From Myxococcales bacterium (GTDB lineage Bacteria > Myxococcota_A > Polyangia > Polyangiales > JAFGIB01): a DNA stretch of 33,302 nucleotides. Location of the stretch: the NCBI GenBank assembly GCA_028817905.1, contig JAPPOR010000903.1:1-33302 (forward strand), in the 5' to 3' direction. Under the pieces are notes generated by a model. The model had not been told where the DNA came from. It ran no database searches and was given only the letters and a program-made list of their open reading frames with translations. Shown here piece by piece: positions 22,467 through 31,865 of the stretch. The position numbers and the translations under genes are program-made. Each line of letters opens with the position of its first letter. Within the stretch, counting starts at the first letter, position 1.

Positions 22467-23840
22467 ATGAACGCTTGCCAGACGAGGGATAGGGGTGCTG
22501 GACAGCTGGGCCTGCGCAACGTGTCTTCGTGTGCGAAGACCCTGCGTGCGGCGGGCGCGTGGGTGCTCGTGGCGGTGGTCGTCCAGGGCTGTGGAGCCAC
22601 CGGAGACGAGGGCTTGGAGGCACCCTCCGTCGCGGCTTCTATGGAGTCGCCGACAGCGGCTTCGGGGGCGGCCTCGGGGGCGCCCACGGCGCCAGCGGCG
22701 GCGGTCGCACAGGGGTCTCGCGCAGGCTCTTCGGCGGCGGCACCGGGTGGGGGCGGAGACCCGGTGGCCGAGACGAACCAGACGCCGGCTCGGGGGTCGT
22801 CTTCCGACGACCCGTTGGGCGCCGCAGGGGCCGCAGGAGGGCAAGAAGCAGCCCCCGGCCCTGCCATGACGGAGGGGGATTCCATGACCCCTGCGATGGA
22901 GATGGTGGATGCGGCTGAAGCAGACGAGGCTCCAGACTCGCCGCCAGGACTCGAGCTGCCCGATGGGACGCCAACCCTGTTCTGGTTGGACATCACTTCC
23001 AACGCAGTAACAAGGGCGAGCCCAGACGGTTCGGGGGCGATGGTATTTGCTTCTGGGCGTCCGCTGTCAGCACCGGACGGCGTGGCGGTCGATCCTGTTG
23101 GTGGCCACGTCTTTGTCCTGAATATGGGAAACCTATTGGGTGGAGGCAATAGGGGTAGCCTCGTGCGCTACGAGCTGGATGGAAGCAACGCCGAGGTTAT
23201 TATGCCGGCTGGTTCCACAGCCGACGGAGAAACCTTCAACACCGGCAAGCAGATCTCGATCGACCGCGTGCACAGGAAGCTCTACATGGGTGATCGCGAA
23301 GGCGCCAAGGTGTGGCGCTGCGACTTCGACGGGGGCAATCTAGAGGTCCTGGTCAGCGGCCACGGCTTTCGTCAGATCGTGGGGGTTGCGCCTGATCCGC
23401 TTGAGCGTATGTTTTATTTTACCGATCGCAACGACAGAAAGCTTCTGCGTGCCAGCATGGACATGCCCACTGGTCAGACCCATGCAGACCGTGACGACGT
23501 TGAGCTCCTGTACCATGATCAAGCCGCGGACGCGATGCCGCTCGACATCGAGCTGGACGTCGTAGGACGCACGGTCTACTGGACCGATCGGCGGCAAGAT
23601 GTGGTGTTCAGCATGGGCATGGACATGCCCGCCGGCGAGGACGCCATGACTCGCTCCGACGTCAAGCGGGTCGCGACGGGGCTGAACGAGGCCATCGGCC
23701 TGGCGTACGACCATGAAAACGGGGTGCTCTTCGCAACGCACAACGGCAACGTCTCGGCGTTCGAGGCGGATGGCAGCGGCCGTCCACGGCGGATCGGCTC
23801 GCGCGGTCGGACTGGCATCGCTTTCACGAAGATCCCCTAG
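22467..23840 (+). CDS. lipoprotein with YWTD-type beta-propeller
   Basis: A 457-residue exported lipoprotein. The signal peptide ends VVVQGC with the lipidated Cys42. About 130 residues of Ala/Gly/Ser/Pro/Glu low-complexity linker follow, and then a propeller domain made of LDL-receptor class B (YWTD) repeats. Repeat cores are [59 protein letters not shown] and [19 protein letters not shown]. Propellers of this type bind proteins or sugars, and the long linker would present it away from the membrane. The ATG at 22467 follows GGGAGG; the open frame further upstream lacks a signal. The ligand is unknown. Confidence 0.88.
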   Translation: MNACQTRDRGAGQLGLRNVSSCAKTLRAAGAWVLVAVVVQGCGATGDEGLEAPSVAASMESPTAASGAASGAPTAPAAAVAQGSRAGSSAAAPGGGGDPVAETNQTPARGSSSDDPLGAAGAAGGQEAAPGPAMTEGDSMTPAMEMVDAAEADEAPDSPPGLELPDGTPTLFWLDITSNAVTRASPDGSGAMVFASGRPLSAPDGVAVDPVGGHVFVLNMGNLLGGGNRGSLVRYELDGSNAEVIMPAGSTADGETFNTGKQISIDRVHRKLYMGDREGAKVWRCDFDGGNLEVLVSGHGFRQIVGVAPDPLERMFYFTDRNDRKLLRASMDMPTGQTHADRDDVELLYHDQAADAMPLDIELDVVGRTVYWTDRRQDVVFSMGMDMPAGEDAMTRSDVKRVATGLNEAIGLAYDHENGVLFATHNGNVSAFEADGSGRPRRIGSRGRTGIAFTKIP

Positions 23841-23890
23841 CACTCCCGCCTTGGGCGATATGGGTGTCCTGGAGTATCCTCCGCGCCGCT

Positions 23891-24772
23891 ATGGACCCGA
23901 AGCCCATGTCGAGAACCCCCCAGCCGCCCCGTCAGGCGGCCCACTGGAAATCGCTCCTCCGCCTCGCTGCTGTCCTTGCTGGGCTGTTGACCGGGGCGAG
24001 CGCCGGGGTCACTTCTGGGGTCAGCTCGGGGTGCGCTGCGCCGGAACCGCGGCCTGCCGTTGTGCCGACCGCGGCGGTGGTAAAGGTGGATGACGCCGCG
24101 AGTCAGATCACAGCTCGTGCTGTATGGGTCACCTTCGCTGGTGCTGACAAGGCGGGGGCGGAGATCGAGCGTAGCCGCGACCAGGCGCGCCAAAGGGCCG
24201 AGATGATCGCATCGGTCGCCCGCGGTGCGGGCGAGGACTTCTGGTCGCTGGTGCAGCGCTACAGCGATCGACCCGCCATGCATGATGCAGGTCCTGTGGG
24301 GCGCGCGGTCGTTCGCGGCGATGGCACCTTCCCGGCCGACGTCGAGCGGGTCGCTTTTCGGCTGGAGCAAGATGAGGTCTCGCAACCGATCGAGACCAAG
24401 CAAGGTTTCGTCATCGTGAAGCGGACCCGTGATGCTTCTGATCGTCCCACGCAGGTCGCCGCCAAGCACATTTTGATCAGCTACAAGGGTGCTGAACGTG
24501 CTGCCCGCGACGTCACGCGGACCAAGGCCGAGGCGCGTAGCAGGGCCGACGAGGTCTATCAGCAGGTGCAGTCAGCAAGCGCTGACTGGGATGCGATCGC
24601 GGATGAAAATACCGACGAGCCAGGTGCTGGCCAGGGCGGGGATCTTGGTGTTTTTGGGCCCGGTCAAATGGTTCCGGCGTTTGAACGGGTGGCGTTTGCC
24701 CTGGAAGTGGGCGAGGTCAGCGAGCCGGTCGAGTCGCCCTTTGGCTTTCACATCATTCGACGCTACAAGTGA
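23891..24772 (+). CDS. two-domain parvulin (PpiC) peptidyl-prolyl isomerase lipoprotein
   Basis: A 293-residue exported folding factor. A signal peptide ends in VSSGC, with Cys48 the probable lipidation site. Two rotamase domains follow (about 72-180 and 188-293). The second has the parvulin motifs KHILISY (His193), [23 protein letters not shown] and SPFGFHIIR (His287). The first has the fold pattern but Ala77 and Val174 replace both histidines, so it is probably a non-catalytic chaperone module. ATGs at 23891 and 23906 are both possible starts. It probably helps fold outer-membrane or periplasmic proteins. YqeY starts three bases after its stop. Confidence 0.92.
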   Translation: MDPKPMSRTPQPPRQAAHWKSLLRLAAVLAGLLTGASAGVTSGVSSGCAAPEPRPAVVPTAAVVKVDDAASQITARAVWVTFAGADKAGAEIERSRDQARQRAEMIASVARGAGEDFWSLVQRYSDRPAMHDAGPVGRAVVRGDGTFPADVERVAFRLEQDEVSQPIETKQGFVIVKRTRDASDRPTQVAAKHILISYKGAERAARDVTRTKAEARSRADEVYQQVQSASADWDAIADENTDEPGAGQGGDLGVFGPGQMVPAFERVAFALEVGEVSEPVESPFGFHIIRRYK

Positions 24773-24775
24773 ACG

Positions 24776-25222
24776 ATGGACTTGCGAACACGCCTAGCCG
24801 AAGATCTCAAGAGCGCCATGCGCGAAAAGGACACCGTGCGTACCGAGACCATCCGCGGGGTGCGCGCGGCCATCTTGAATCGCGAGGTCGAGCAAGGGGG
24901 CGAGCTTGACGACGCCGCGATTCAGCAGGTCATCGTCGGTCTGGTCAAGCAGCGCGCCGACTCGATCGATCAGTATGCGCAAGGTGGCCGCCAGGACCTG
25001 GTCGACCGCGAGCAGCGCGAAAAGGAGCTGTTGGAGGGCTATCTGCCAGCTGCGCCCGATCCGGCCGAGATCGAGGCCACCGTTCAAGCGGTGATCACTG
25101 AACTTGGCGCGAGTGGCATGAAGGAGATGGGCCGAGTGATGCAAGCGTGCAAAGCCAGGCTGGGTCCCGTGGTGGATGGCAAGACGCTCAGCGGAGTCGT
25201 CAAGGCTGCCCTGTCATCATGA
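24776..25222 (+). CDS. yqeY: GatB/YqeY domain protein
   Basis: A 148-residue stand-alone YqeY protein, related to the tRNA-binding tail of the GatB amidotransferase subunit. The pattern LAEDLKSAMREKDTVRTETIRGVRAAI, the acidic-basic helices with KQRADSIDQY and GRQDLVDRE, and the terminal GMKEMGRVMQACKARLG...VVDGKTLSGVVKAAL match the family throughout, and length is normal. Its cellular role is not well established; tRNA- or amidation-related function is inferred from the GatB relation. Only three bases separate it from the parvulin gene, so the two are likely co-transcribed. Confidence 0.95.
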   Translation: MDLRTRLAEDLKSAMREKDTVRTETIRGVRAAILNREVEQGGELDDAAIQQVIVGLVKQRADSIDQYAQGGRQDLVDREQREKELLEGYLPAAPDPAEIEATVQAVITELGASGMKEMGRVMQACKARLGPVVDGKTLSGVVKAALSS

Positions 25223-25290
25223 CGACGATGAAGGGGGCAGGCGGGAGGGTGAGCCGCTTGACCCAAGACTAGGACAAACTAGGGAAACCA

Positions 25291-26352
25291 ATGATCCGTG
25301 CCAAACCAGCGGTTGAGGCGCTGGACCCGTACAGGGCCCCGCTTGAGGGACGCCGTTCGAAGCTGCGCCTGGATTTCAATGAGAACACCCTGGGGCCGAG
25401 TCCACGGGTTCTGCAGGCGATTTCCAAGCTAGGGACAACCGATATCGCCGCCTATCCCGAGTATGCCGGACTGGCAGCGGCGTATGCGGGTGAGCTGGGA
25501 CTCACAGCGGCGCAAGTGGCCGCATTCAATGGTGTGGACGCAGCCATTCGTGCTGTCTTTGACGCGTTTGGGGACGCGGGCGCGACCTTTCTGACAACGA
25601 TGCCCACGTTTGGGTACTACAGGCCGTGCGCCGACCTGCAAGGCATGTGTACGCACGCAATTCCATATGGGGAAGGGCTCGCATTTCCCTCCGAAGCCTT
25701 CGCGTCTGCGCTCGCCGGAACGCCGCGTTTGGCGTTCATCTGCAACCCCAACAACCCAACGGGCACGCTGATACCGGCGGGTGAGCTGCTGTCCTTGGCG
25801 CGGCGGGCTCCCGAGACCCTGGTGGTCGTGGACGAGCTGTATGCCGACTACACGGGCGTGAGCGTACTTCCCGAGGCCCTGGCGCTGTCCAACGTGGTGG
25901 TTCTTCGGTCTCTGTCAAAGAGCTACGGTCTGGCGGGACTTCGCATCGGGTTCGCCGTCGCGCCCCCCGAGTTGCTCGACCGGCTGACGCGCGTGGTCGG
26001 TCCCTACGACATCAACTCCGTGGCGGTGGCCGCGGCTCGGGAGGCACTTGCCGATCGCGACTATCGCGACAAGTACGTCCAGGAGGTTGCGGCGGCGAAG
26101 GCCTGGACCGTGAAGGCTCTGCGGGAGCGCGGTCAGCGAGTCCACGCGGACGGGGGCAACTACGTGCTTGTCTGGCCGGATCGGCCGCTGTCGTGGGTGG
26201 TTGCTCGCCTCGCGGAGCATGGCGTCCTGGTACGCAGTATGGAGGGCAAGCCACTGATAGGAGACAGCTTTCGTCTCACTATCGGGACCTGCGAGCAAAT
26301 GGCAGAGTTCCTCACGCGCTTCGACAGCGCAATTGCCGAACCACCGTCCTGA
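25291..26352 (+). CDS. hisC: histidinol-phosphate aminotransferase-type PLP enzyme
   Basis: A 353-residue class I/II aminotransferase of the HisC group. HisC makes histidinol phosphate from imidazole-acetol phosphate in histidine synthesis. LDFNENTLGPSP (28-39), CNPNNPTGT (151-159), the cofactor Asp181 and Tyr184 in VVVDELYADY, the Schiff-base Lys210 in SLSKSYGLAGLRIG, and the C-terminal SFRLTIG Arg are all present. No other histidine gene is nearby. Close relatives act on aromatic amino acids or in cobalamin side-chain synthesis, so the specificity is not certain. The gene starts 68 bases after yqeY and is followed by apaG. Confidence 0.88.
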   Translation: MIRAKPAVEALDPYRAPLEGRRSKLRLDFNENTLGPSPRVLQAISKLGTTDIAAYPEYAGLAAAYAGELGLTAAQVAAFNGVDAAIRAVFDAFGDAGATFLTTMPTFGYYRPCADLQGMCTHAIPYGEGLAFPSEAFASALAGTPRLAFICNPNNPTGTLIPAGELLSLARRAPETLVVVDELYADYTGVSVLPEALALSNVVVLRSLSKSYGLAGLRIGFAVAPPELLDRLTRVVGPYDINSVAVAAAREALADRDYRDKYVQEVAAAKAWTVKALRERGQRVHADGGNYVLVWPDRPLSWVVARLAEHGVLVRSMEGKPLIGDSFRLTIGTCEQMAEFLTRFDSAIAEPPS

Positions 26353-26376
26353 TCGTAAAGGCCAAGGGTGAGCGTC

Positions 26377-26763
26377 ATGGGGCCGAGCGAAATCACCAAC
26401 GGAATACGGGTCCAGGTCAGGCCGCGTTTTTCTCCGGAGCATTCCGATCGCCAGAACCAGCAGTGGTTCTTTCTGTACACCGTGCGCATCTCCAACGAGG
26501 GTGGACGCGCCGCGCAGCTGTTGGAGCGGCATTGGATCATCACGAACGCTTATGGGCAGGTGGAGGAAGTGCGCGGGCCGGGGGTTGTGGGGCAGCAGCC
26601 CCTGCTCAAGCCTGGTGAGTCGTTCGAGTACACGTCCGGGTGTCCTCTGGAGACGCCTTTCGGGACGATGGAGGGAACCTACCGAATGGTCGATTCGGTG
26701 GGCGATCACTTCGACGTAGTGATCCCAGCGTTTTCCCTACGGGAACCCAACAGCATGCAGTGA
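26377..26763 (+). CDS. apaG: ApaG family protein
   Basis: A 128-residue ApaG protein, a compact fibronectin III-like beta sandwich. Motifs in order are GIRVQVRPRFSPEHS, WFFLYTVRISNEG, LLERHWIITNAYGQVEEVRGPGVVGQQPLLKPGESFEYTSGCPL, and GTMEGTYRMV. It fits the whole family profile. ApaG is linked to diadenosine tetraphosphate (ApaH) in enterobacteria, and its biochemical role is unclear; apaH is not adjacent here. The ATG at 26377 has an AAGGG eight bases upstream; an in-frame GTG at 26368 is an alternative. Confidence 0.95.
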   Translation: MGPSEITNGIRVQVRPRFSPEHSDRQNQQWFFLYTVRISNEGGRAAQLLERHWIITNAYGQVEEVRGPGVVGQQPLLKPGESFEYTSGCPLETPFGTMEGTYRMVDSVGDHFDVVIPAFSLREPNSMQ

Positions 26764-26823
26764 AGACGGTTCTGGGGGGGGCGGGGCGCGGAAACAAAAC
26801 TTTGCACACGCGACAAGATTACT

Positions 26824-26839
26824 TGGCACTTGCCCAGCA
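26824..26839 (+). promoter_or_regulatory. possible sigma-54 promoter before the histidine kinase
   Basis: TGGCACT-N4-CAGCA keeps the invariant GG (26825-26826) and GC (26837-26838) with ten bases between, and six of seven bases of the -24 element. The -12 element is weak. Transcription would start near 26850, which favours the kinase start at 26927. Confidence 0.35.
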
Positions 26840-26926
26840 GACTTCGGATCCATGGTCGAAGTCGCACGTCCTTGGCTCTCCGAGGGTCCGGTATGCCCTG
26901 TATCCCGCGATGGGCGGGTCGCCAGC

Positions 26927-28369
26927 ATGAAGGTCGTAGACCCGGGCCCTGACCTCACCAGCGATCAGCTCGCCGAGCGCTTGCTGTCCGAGCGGGAGTC
27001 CCAGGGCCTTGCTTGGGCGGCTCGCGCGCGGCTGGGGTACCTGGTGCTTGGGGGGGTGCTGGCCCCCTTGACGAGGGGTTCGTTCACCGACCTCGTGTTC
27101 ACCGAGATCGTCATCCTCTTTGGCGTGCTTCTCAGTTTCTTGATCCTGCGGGAGGCCGAACGGGGATCGCGGCTCACGCGCGCGGCCATGGCGGGAATCG
27201 TCTTTGACATTCTCGCGTTCTTCCTCTTGCCGATCTCGTGGTACCACGCAATGCCAGAGGGAACCCCGGCCGTGTTCGTCGTGAAGGCACGCGCCGACAA
27301 CATTGCGCTAGTGCTCGCGGCGGTCAACGCCCTGTGTCTGCGGCCGGCGTATCCGTTGATCGTCGCGCTCGCGGCGGCTTTGCAGCGGGTCGCGTGCCTC
27401 GCGTTTGCGCTCGCAGATCCAGCTACACAGATCTCCTGGGATCCGGTTGAAAACCACCTGCAGGGAGGGCTTCATCCGATGTTCTTCGTGTGGGACGTCC
27501 TATCCATTGTGATCATTGGAGTGGTGCTCGCGGTCCTCGCGGGGTGGGCTCGACGGACCGTTCGCCAAGCCGTGGCGACCGAAGCGCAGAACTGGCAGCT
27601 TCGAGAGGAGCAGGCCCAGCTAGTGGCCGACGCCAAGGTGACTGGGATGAGCGAGCTGGTGGCGGGGGTAGCCCACGAGCTGAACACGCCGCTGGGTGCA
27701 GCACGCAGCGGCTTCGACAGCGTCCGGCGTGCTGCAACCAAGCTGGCAGAAGGCTTGAGCGAGGACCTCGGCCCCACCGCCCGAGCCCGCCTACGTAAGC
27801 GCGTGCTCCCCGCCCTTGAGGCCTCGAACGAGGCAGCCGTGCAAGGGCTGCAGCGGATCGCTTCGTTGATGCGTTCGCTGCGGGATTTTTCGCGCCTCGA
27901 TCAGTCGGAAGCGCAACCGGTCGATCTTCACACGGGGCTGGATGCGGCTGTCGACCTCATCCCTCCTCATCTGCTGGTCGGGGTCGACCTGGTCCGAGAC
28001 TACGGCCAATTGCCTTCGATTATCTGCCGGCCAGCAGAGCTGAATCAAGTGTTTATGACGGTCGTGACCAATGCCTGTGAGGCTGTCGCGGGCCGGGGCC
28101 GGGTTGTGGTACGGACGCGCACCCACGACGGGTGTGCGCTCGTAGAAGTGGAGGATGACGGCTGCGGCATCCCCCCGGATCGCCTGGCGGGGCTCTTCGA
28201 GGTAGGGTTTGGCACCAAGGATCGGCAGCGCCGCATCGGCTTGCGATTGGGCCTGCCGATTGCGCGCCGTGTGTTGCATCAGCACGGGGGGTCGATCTCG
28301 ATCCGTAGCAAGGTGGGCGAAGGTACCTGCCTGTCCATGCGCCTGCCCTTGGAGCGCCGCACAGGCTGA
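26927..28369 (+). CDS. orphan membrane-bound sensor histidine kinase
   Basis: A 480-residue sensor kinase. Five or six hydrophobic segments (about residues 35-205) form a membrane sensor of unrecognised type. A coiled linker and the dimerisation domain follow, with the phosphorylated His at about residue 250 in GVAHELNTPLG. The ATPase domain has the N-box VVTNACEAV, G1 VEDDGCGIPPDRL, an F-box region GLFEVGFGTKD and G2-like IGLRLGLPIARRVLHQHGG. All catalytic boxes are recognisable. No response regulator is adjacent, which is common for myxobacterial kinases. An ATG at 26852 would add 25 residues but has no ribosome-binding site. Confidence 0.9.
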   Translation: MKVVDPGPDLTSDQLAERLLSERESQGLAWAARARLGYLVLGGVLAPLTRGSFTDLVFTEIVILFGVLLSFLILREAERGSRLTRAAMAGIVFDILAFFLLPISWYHAMPEGTPAVFVVKARADNIALVLAAVNALCLRPAYPLIVALAAALQRVACLAFALADPATQISWDPVENHLQGGLHPMFFVWDVLSIVIIGVVLAVLAGWARRTVRQAVATEAQNWQLREEQAQLVADAKVTGMSELVAGVAHELNTPLGAARSGFDSVRRAATKLAEGLSEDLGPTARARLRKRVLPALEASNEAAVQGLQRIASLMRSLRDFSRLDQSEAQPVDLHTGLDAAVDLIPPHLLVGVDLVRDYGQLPSIICRPAELNQVFMTVVTNACEAVAGRGRVVVRTRTHDGCALVEVEDDGCGIPPDRLAGLFEVGFGTKDRQRRIGLRLGLPIARRVLHQHGGSISIRSKVGEGTCLSMRLPLERRTG

Positions 28370-28426
28370 AACGCACGCGATGCCAGAGCTACCCGGCCGC
28401 GCAGCGTCCCGTCCGACGTGGCGCGG

Positions 28427-30115
28427 TCAGCCCGCGCCTTGGTGGTCGATCCGCGTGGGTCCCTCCGGATGCGGCGGTTCGACGCGGGTCTGCATCGCTT
28501 CCCGGATCGCGGACCGCAGACGGTCAAGGCCCAGTCCTGTTTGGGCGCTTACTGGCATCCCATTGAGGCGAGCGGCCAGATGCGCGGCTTCGTTGCCGTC
28601 CAGACGATCGGTCTTGTTGAGCACCGTCAACCGCGGGATCTGGTCAAGGTCGAGCTTTGCCAACAGCATTTCGGTGGCTGCGATGTGGTCGTCGTGGGCC
28701 TGGTCTGAAGCGTCGACCACGTGCAGCAATAGGTCCGCGTCGGCCGCTTCTTCGAAGGTTGCTCGAAAGGCGTTGAAAAGGTCCTTCGGCAGGTTGCGGA
28801 TGAAGCCCACCGTGTCGGTCACTACCGCTTCCGGGCGGTTCAAGCCCAGGTGCATTCGCCGCGAGCGAGTATCTAGGGTGGCGAACAGCTTGTCTTCTGC
28901 CACGACATCACTACCGGTCAGGACGTTCAGGAGCGTGCTCTTGCCGGCATTCGTGTAGCCGACAATCGCGACCATGGGGATCGCTTCGCGGCTACGGCGG
29001 CCACGCCGCTGTTGGCGCTGCCGGGAGAGTTGTTTCAGGCGAGCGTCAAGCTGCGCGATCCGCTCGCGGGCGCGCCGCCGTCCGACCTCGAGCTTCGTCT
29101 CACCTGGGCCGCGGCCTCCAATACCACCCGTCAGGCGTGACAGAGAGTCGTCCTTGCTGCCGAGTCTTGGCAAGAGGTAGCGTGTTTGGGCCAGTTCGAC
29201 CTGCAGCTTTCCATCCAAACTCTGCGCGTGCTGGGCGAAAATGTCGAGGATGAGCTGCGTGCGGTCGAGCACTTTCAAATCGGTCATGCGTGCGATCGCG
29301 GTGGCTTGGGCGGGGGTTAGGTTGCGGTCGACGATCAGCACATCGACGTCCAGTTGCATCGCCCTGAGGACCGTTTCTTCGAGGCGGCCACGTCCCAGGA
29401 GGAACTTGGGATCCACACGATCCCGGACCTGAAGCACTGTGTCCGCAACCTCTACGCCCGCCGTGCGAGCCAGCTCGCGCAGCTCGCTGAGCGATCGACG
29501 CGCCATGATCGCGTTGCGTTTGTCGCAGACGTGCACGAGGATTGCTCGCCCATCCTTGGCGGCAACCGTGCGTGCGCGGCCCACGCGCGCAAACTCGACC
29601 TCGAGTGCGCCGACGATCCTCGACGGATCGCAATCGAGCTGGGCGTAGGGGACCGGGCCGTAGGTGCGAAATGGATCGTCCTGGCTGTCCTCAGGCAGCG
29701 GGACGTTGTGCGCGTAGTGCACGGTTCGCACGCGTCCATCGCGTGCAAGGGACAGGGCCGCCACCATGTCCAGGCGCAGGCGCGTCAGGTCGACAAGATC
29801 GTCGCGCGTGAGCGGTTCGTTTCGAAGGTGCGTGTGCACCAGGCGCAGCGCGCGGAAGCGTCCCGAGCCAGCTCGCATACGACCGATGTCCGGCAGCATG
29901 AGCTTCGCTGAATCGCCGACCACCACGTATTCGATCTGGCCCGACCGATGGATCAGTACGCCCACCTGACGGTGGATCGCGTGGGAGACCTCCGAAAGTG
30001 CCCGACTCAGCTCCGGGGTCGTCAGTCGATCGAACGGAACGCGACGGCGGTACAGCTGCTCGAGCGCTTTGCGGTGCGACGGGCTGAGGCCCGTGGTGTT
30101 GCCGTAAATCTGCAA
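28427..30115 (-). CDS. hflX: ribosome-associated GTPase HflX, long form
   Basis: A 562-residue HflX, a GTPase that splits stalled or hibernating ribosomes under stress. The HflX core starts near residue 190. It includes the glycine-rich [14 protein letters not shown] (330-343), G1 GYTNAGKST (386-394), G3 DTVGF (434-438), G4 NKTD (about 508) and G5 SAQTG. E. coli HflX has 426 residues, so there is an extra N-terminal domain of about 185 residues. That domain holds [21 protein letters not shown], which recalls the HxH..(S/T)xxD signature of JAB/MPN metalloproteases. No clear SD precedes the ATG at 30115. Confidence 0.95.
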   Translation of the reverse strand: MQIYGNTTGLSPSHRKALEQLYRRRVPFDRLTTPELSRALSEVSHAIHRQVGVLIHRSGQIEYVVVGDSAKLMLPDIGRMRAGSGRFRALRLVHTHLRNEPLTRDDLVDLTRLRLDMVAALSLARDGRVRTVHYAHNVPLPEDSQDDPFRTYGPVPYAQLDCDPSRIVGALEVEFARVGRARTVAAKDGRAILVHVCDKRNAIMARRSLSELRELARTAGVEVADTVLQVRDRVDPKFLLGRGRLEETVLRAMQLDVDVLIVDRNLTPAQATAIARMTDLKVLDRTQLILDIFAQHAQSLDGKLQVELAQTRYLLPRLGSKDDSLSRLTGGIGGRGPGETKLEVGRRRARERIAQLDARLKQLSRQRQQRRGRRSREAIPMVAIVGYTNAGKSTLLNVLTGSDVVAEDKLFATLDTRSRRMHLGLNRPEAVVTDTVGFIRNLPKDLFNAFRATFEEAADADLLLHVVDASDQAHDDHIAATEMLLAKLDLDQIPRLTVLNKTDRLDGNEAAHLAARLNGMPVSAQTGLGLDRLRSAIREAMQTRVEPPHPEGPTRIDHQGAG

Positions 30116-30264
30116 TGATTACGATACTTGGGTGGCTGTCTGTCCCCATGGAGCGCTACCCGCTGGGGGCGCTGCACCACACGCTGTATGAATTAACGCG
30201 GTAGACCCGCCGCGGCAAGGGCTTTTCATGGGCGGTGTACGGGCGCGGGCCGACAGGCCCCGGG

Positions 30265-30279
30265 CGCGCGTCACGCGCG
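30265..30279 (-). terminator. GC hairpin directly after nagZ
   Basis: CGCGCG-TCA-CGCGCG lies immediately after the nagZ stop, with a second GGGCC-GACA-GGCCC hairpin just beyond (about 30247-30260). No U-tract follows, so these may be Rho-related 3' structures rather than a classical terminator. Confidence 0.3.
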
Positions 30280-31410
30280 TCACACCAGCCCCGCCCCGCG
30301 CAGCCGGCGTGTGAGCTCGTCGGAGAGCCGTTGGGCAGCCGGGTCCGACAACGATGCCGAGACGACTTCGGCTGTTGGCACCCTGCATCGAAAACGCTCG
30401 CCTAACGTTTGGACCCGGGCACTGGCTTCCGAAAGACGTGCTGCGAAGTTCGTGTCCGTCTCCGCTCGATGCACAAGGGCCTCGTGGATAGCTAGCGCGC
30501 GCTCGACATCACTGCATAACAGCAGGGCGTCGCAGCCGGCCTCGATCGCGAGAATGGCAGACTCCTCCGGCGGGTAGCGATGCGAGATCGCCTTCATTTC
30601 CATGTCGTCGCTGAAGATCAACCCACCGAAGCCCAGTTCGTCTCGCAACAGGTTGTGGATCGCGCTCTTGGCCAACGTGGCGGGCATGCCTGGTGCAAGT
30701 GCGTCAAAGACAATGTGCGAGCTCATCATCGCCGCTGCCTCGTGCGCGAGCGCTCGGAAGGGGGCGAGTTCCACACGCTCGAGACGCTCCCGTTCATGCG
30801 GGAGCCTCGGTAGCGCCAAATGGCTATCCGTATCCGTATCGCCGTGCCCCGGGAAATGCTTGCCGCAAGCAGCCACGCCTCTGCTCTGGAGGCCTTCGAT
30901 CGCGGCCCGCCCGTGTCGGATCACATGCTCGGCCGTCGTGCCAAAGCTTCGGTCACCGATGACCGGGTTGTTCGGGTTGCTGTCGACGTCCAGCACGGGG
31001 GCCATGTTGACGTTGAACCCCAGGGCGCGCAGCTGGCCGGCCAGGGTGCGGTGAAGCTGTGCCGTGAGCTCCGGGTCGTCGAGCTTTCCGAGGCTGCGCA
31101 TGGCAGGTAGCTGCAACAGCGGTGGGCCGATCCGCCGAACGCGGCCACCTTCCTGGTCTACGGCCAACAGTGGGGCACGTTCGCCCGGAAAGGCCGAAAG
31201 CAGCTCGGCGTTAAGCGCCGACAGTTGCTCGCAGCTTTCAACGTTGCGTCGAAATAGGATGAATCCCCCGAGGGCGCCTTGGCGCGCCAGGCGCATCAGG
31301 GGGGCTGGGGCCGGACCGGCCGGGAACCCCGCTACCAGGACCCTACCTGCGTGCAGTTGCCGCTCGTCCATGCGTGGTTGCAGGATAACCGAGCCTCCGA
31401 CCCGGATCAT
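30280..31410 (-). CDS. nagZ: beta-N-acetylhexosaminidase NagZ (GH3)
   Basis: A 376-residue glycoside hydrolase family 3 enzyme that removes N-acetylglucosamine from GlcNAc-anhydroMurNAc muropeptides during peptidoglycan recycling. The barrel motifs LLAVDQEGGRVRR (81-93), NMAPVLDVDSNPNNPVIGDRSFG (135-157) and KHFPGHGDTDTDSH (184-197, with the Asp/His acid-base dyad) lead to the nucleophile Asp268 in FSDDMEM. There is no signal peptide, so it should be cytoplasmic. I use the ATG at 31408-31410, which follows a G-rich tract; an ATG at 31371 gives a length nearer the family average. hflX lies 164 bases downstream on the same strand. Confidence 0.94.
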   Translation of the reverse strand: MIRVGGSVILQPRMDERQLHAGRVLVAGFPAGPAPAPLMRLARQGALGGFILFRRNVESCEQLSALNAELLSAFPGERAPLLAVDQEGGRVRRIGPPLLQLPAMRSLGKLDDPELTAQLHRTLAGQLRALGFNVNMAPVLDVDSNPNNPVIGDRSFGTTAEHVIRHGRAAIEGLQSRGVAACGKHFPGHGDTDTDSHLALPRLPHERERLERVELAPFRALAHEAAAMMSSHIVFDALAPGMPATLAKSAIHNLLRDELGFGGLIFSDDMEMKAISHRYPPEESAILAIEAGCDALLLCSDVERALAIHEALVHRAETDTNFAARLSEASARVQTLGERFRCRVPTAEVVSASLSDPAAQRLSDELTRRLRGAGLV

Positions 31411-31865
31411 GCATCGATACCCCGCCCCTCGACAGTTGCTGGATCGGCGGGCAGCCGTCGGACCCCCGGGGTGCTGTCGCCGACAAGCTGCCTCGGCATT
31501 TCCTTTCGCACCCGAAACCCCTGCGAACCCGATCACTTGCGCTGACACCAAGGCGCTTGTGAGAGCTCGTTGGTGGGTCGAGGGACAAGCGATGGGTTCT
31601 TGGAGCTTCAAGCAAGGTCGTTACCCATTCGCCTCGACAATTGCGGTCTTCTCGACATGTTGATACATATGGGTCGACGGGCGTGTACCCTATACGCTCG
31701 GCGCCCCGGCCCGCGAAGCAGCCTGGCCCCGGTGGTTTCGTCATCCAGCCCCCACAGCACGCGCGAAACGTGGGGCGATGTGCTCTGACCGACCCGGCAG
31801 CCAGGGACCTACACTTCGCTCCACCTTCACGTAGCCTAGTCTGCCGGGACTTACGCTGTTCGCAC
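31411..31865. other. 455-base divergent intergenic region, nagZ / pcnB
   Basis: This gap must contain the promoters of nagZ-hflX and pcnB. A weak plus-strand candidate is TTGCGG followed after 17 bases by TACATA (about 31643-31671). I see no strong inverted repeat, tRNA or conserved small frame. The plus-strand frame of pcnB stays open back to 31641, but that stretch shows no protein similarity. Confidence 0.4.

Noticed and set aside
22250-23149. 299-codon minus-strand frame opposite the YWTD lipoprotein
   Set aside because: It mirrors the low-complexity Ala/Gly/Ser/Pro linker of the lipoprotein gene, which has a signal peptide, lipobox and good RBS.
30180-30235. Possible hflX promoter (minus strand, TTGCCG-17-TAATTC)
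   Set aside because: The -10 half matches only three of six bases; too weak to list as a feature.
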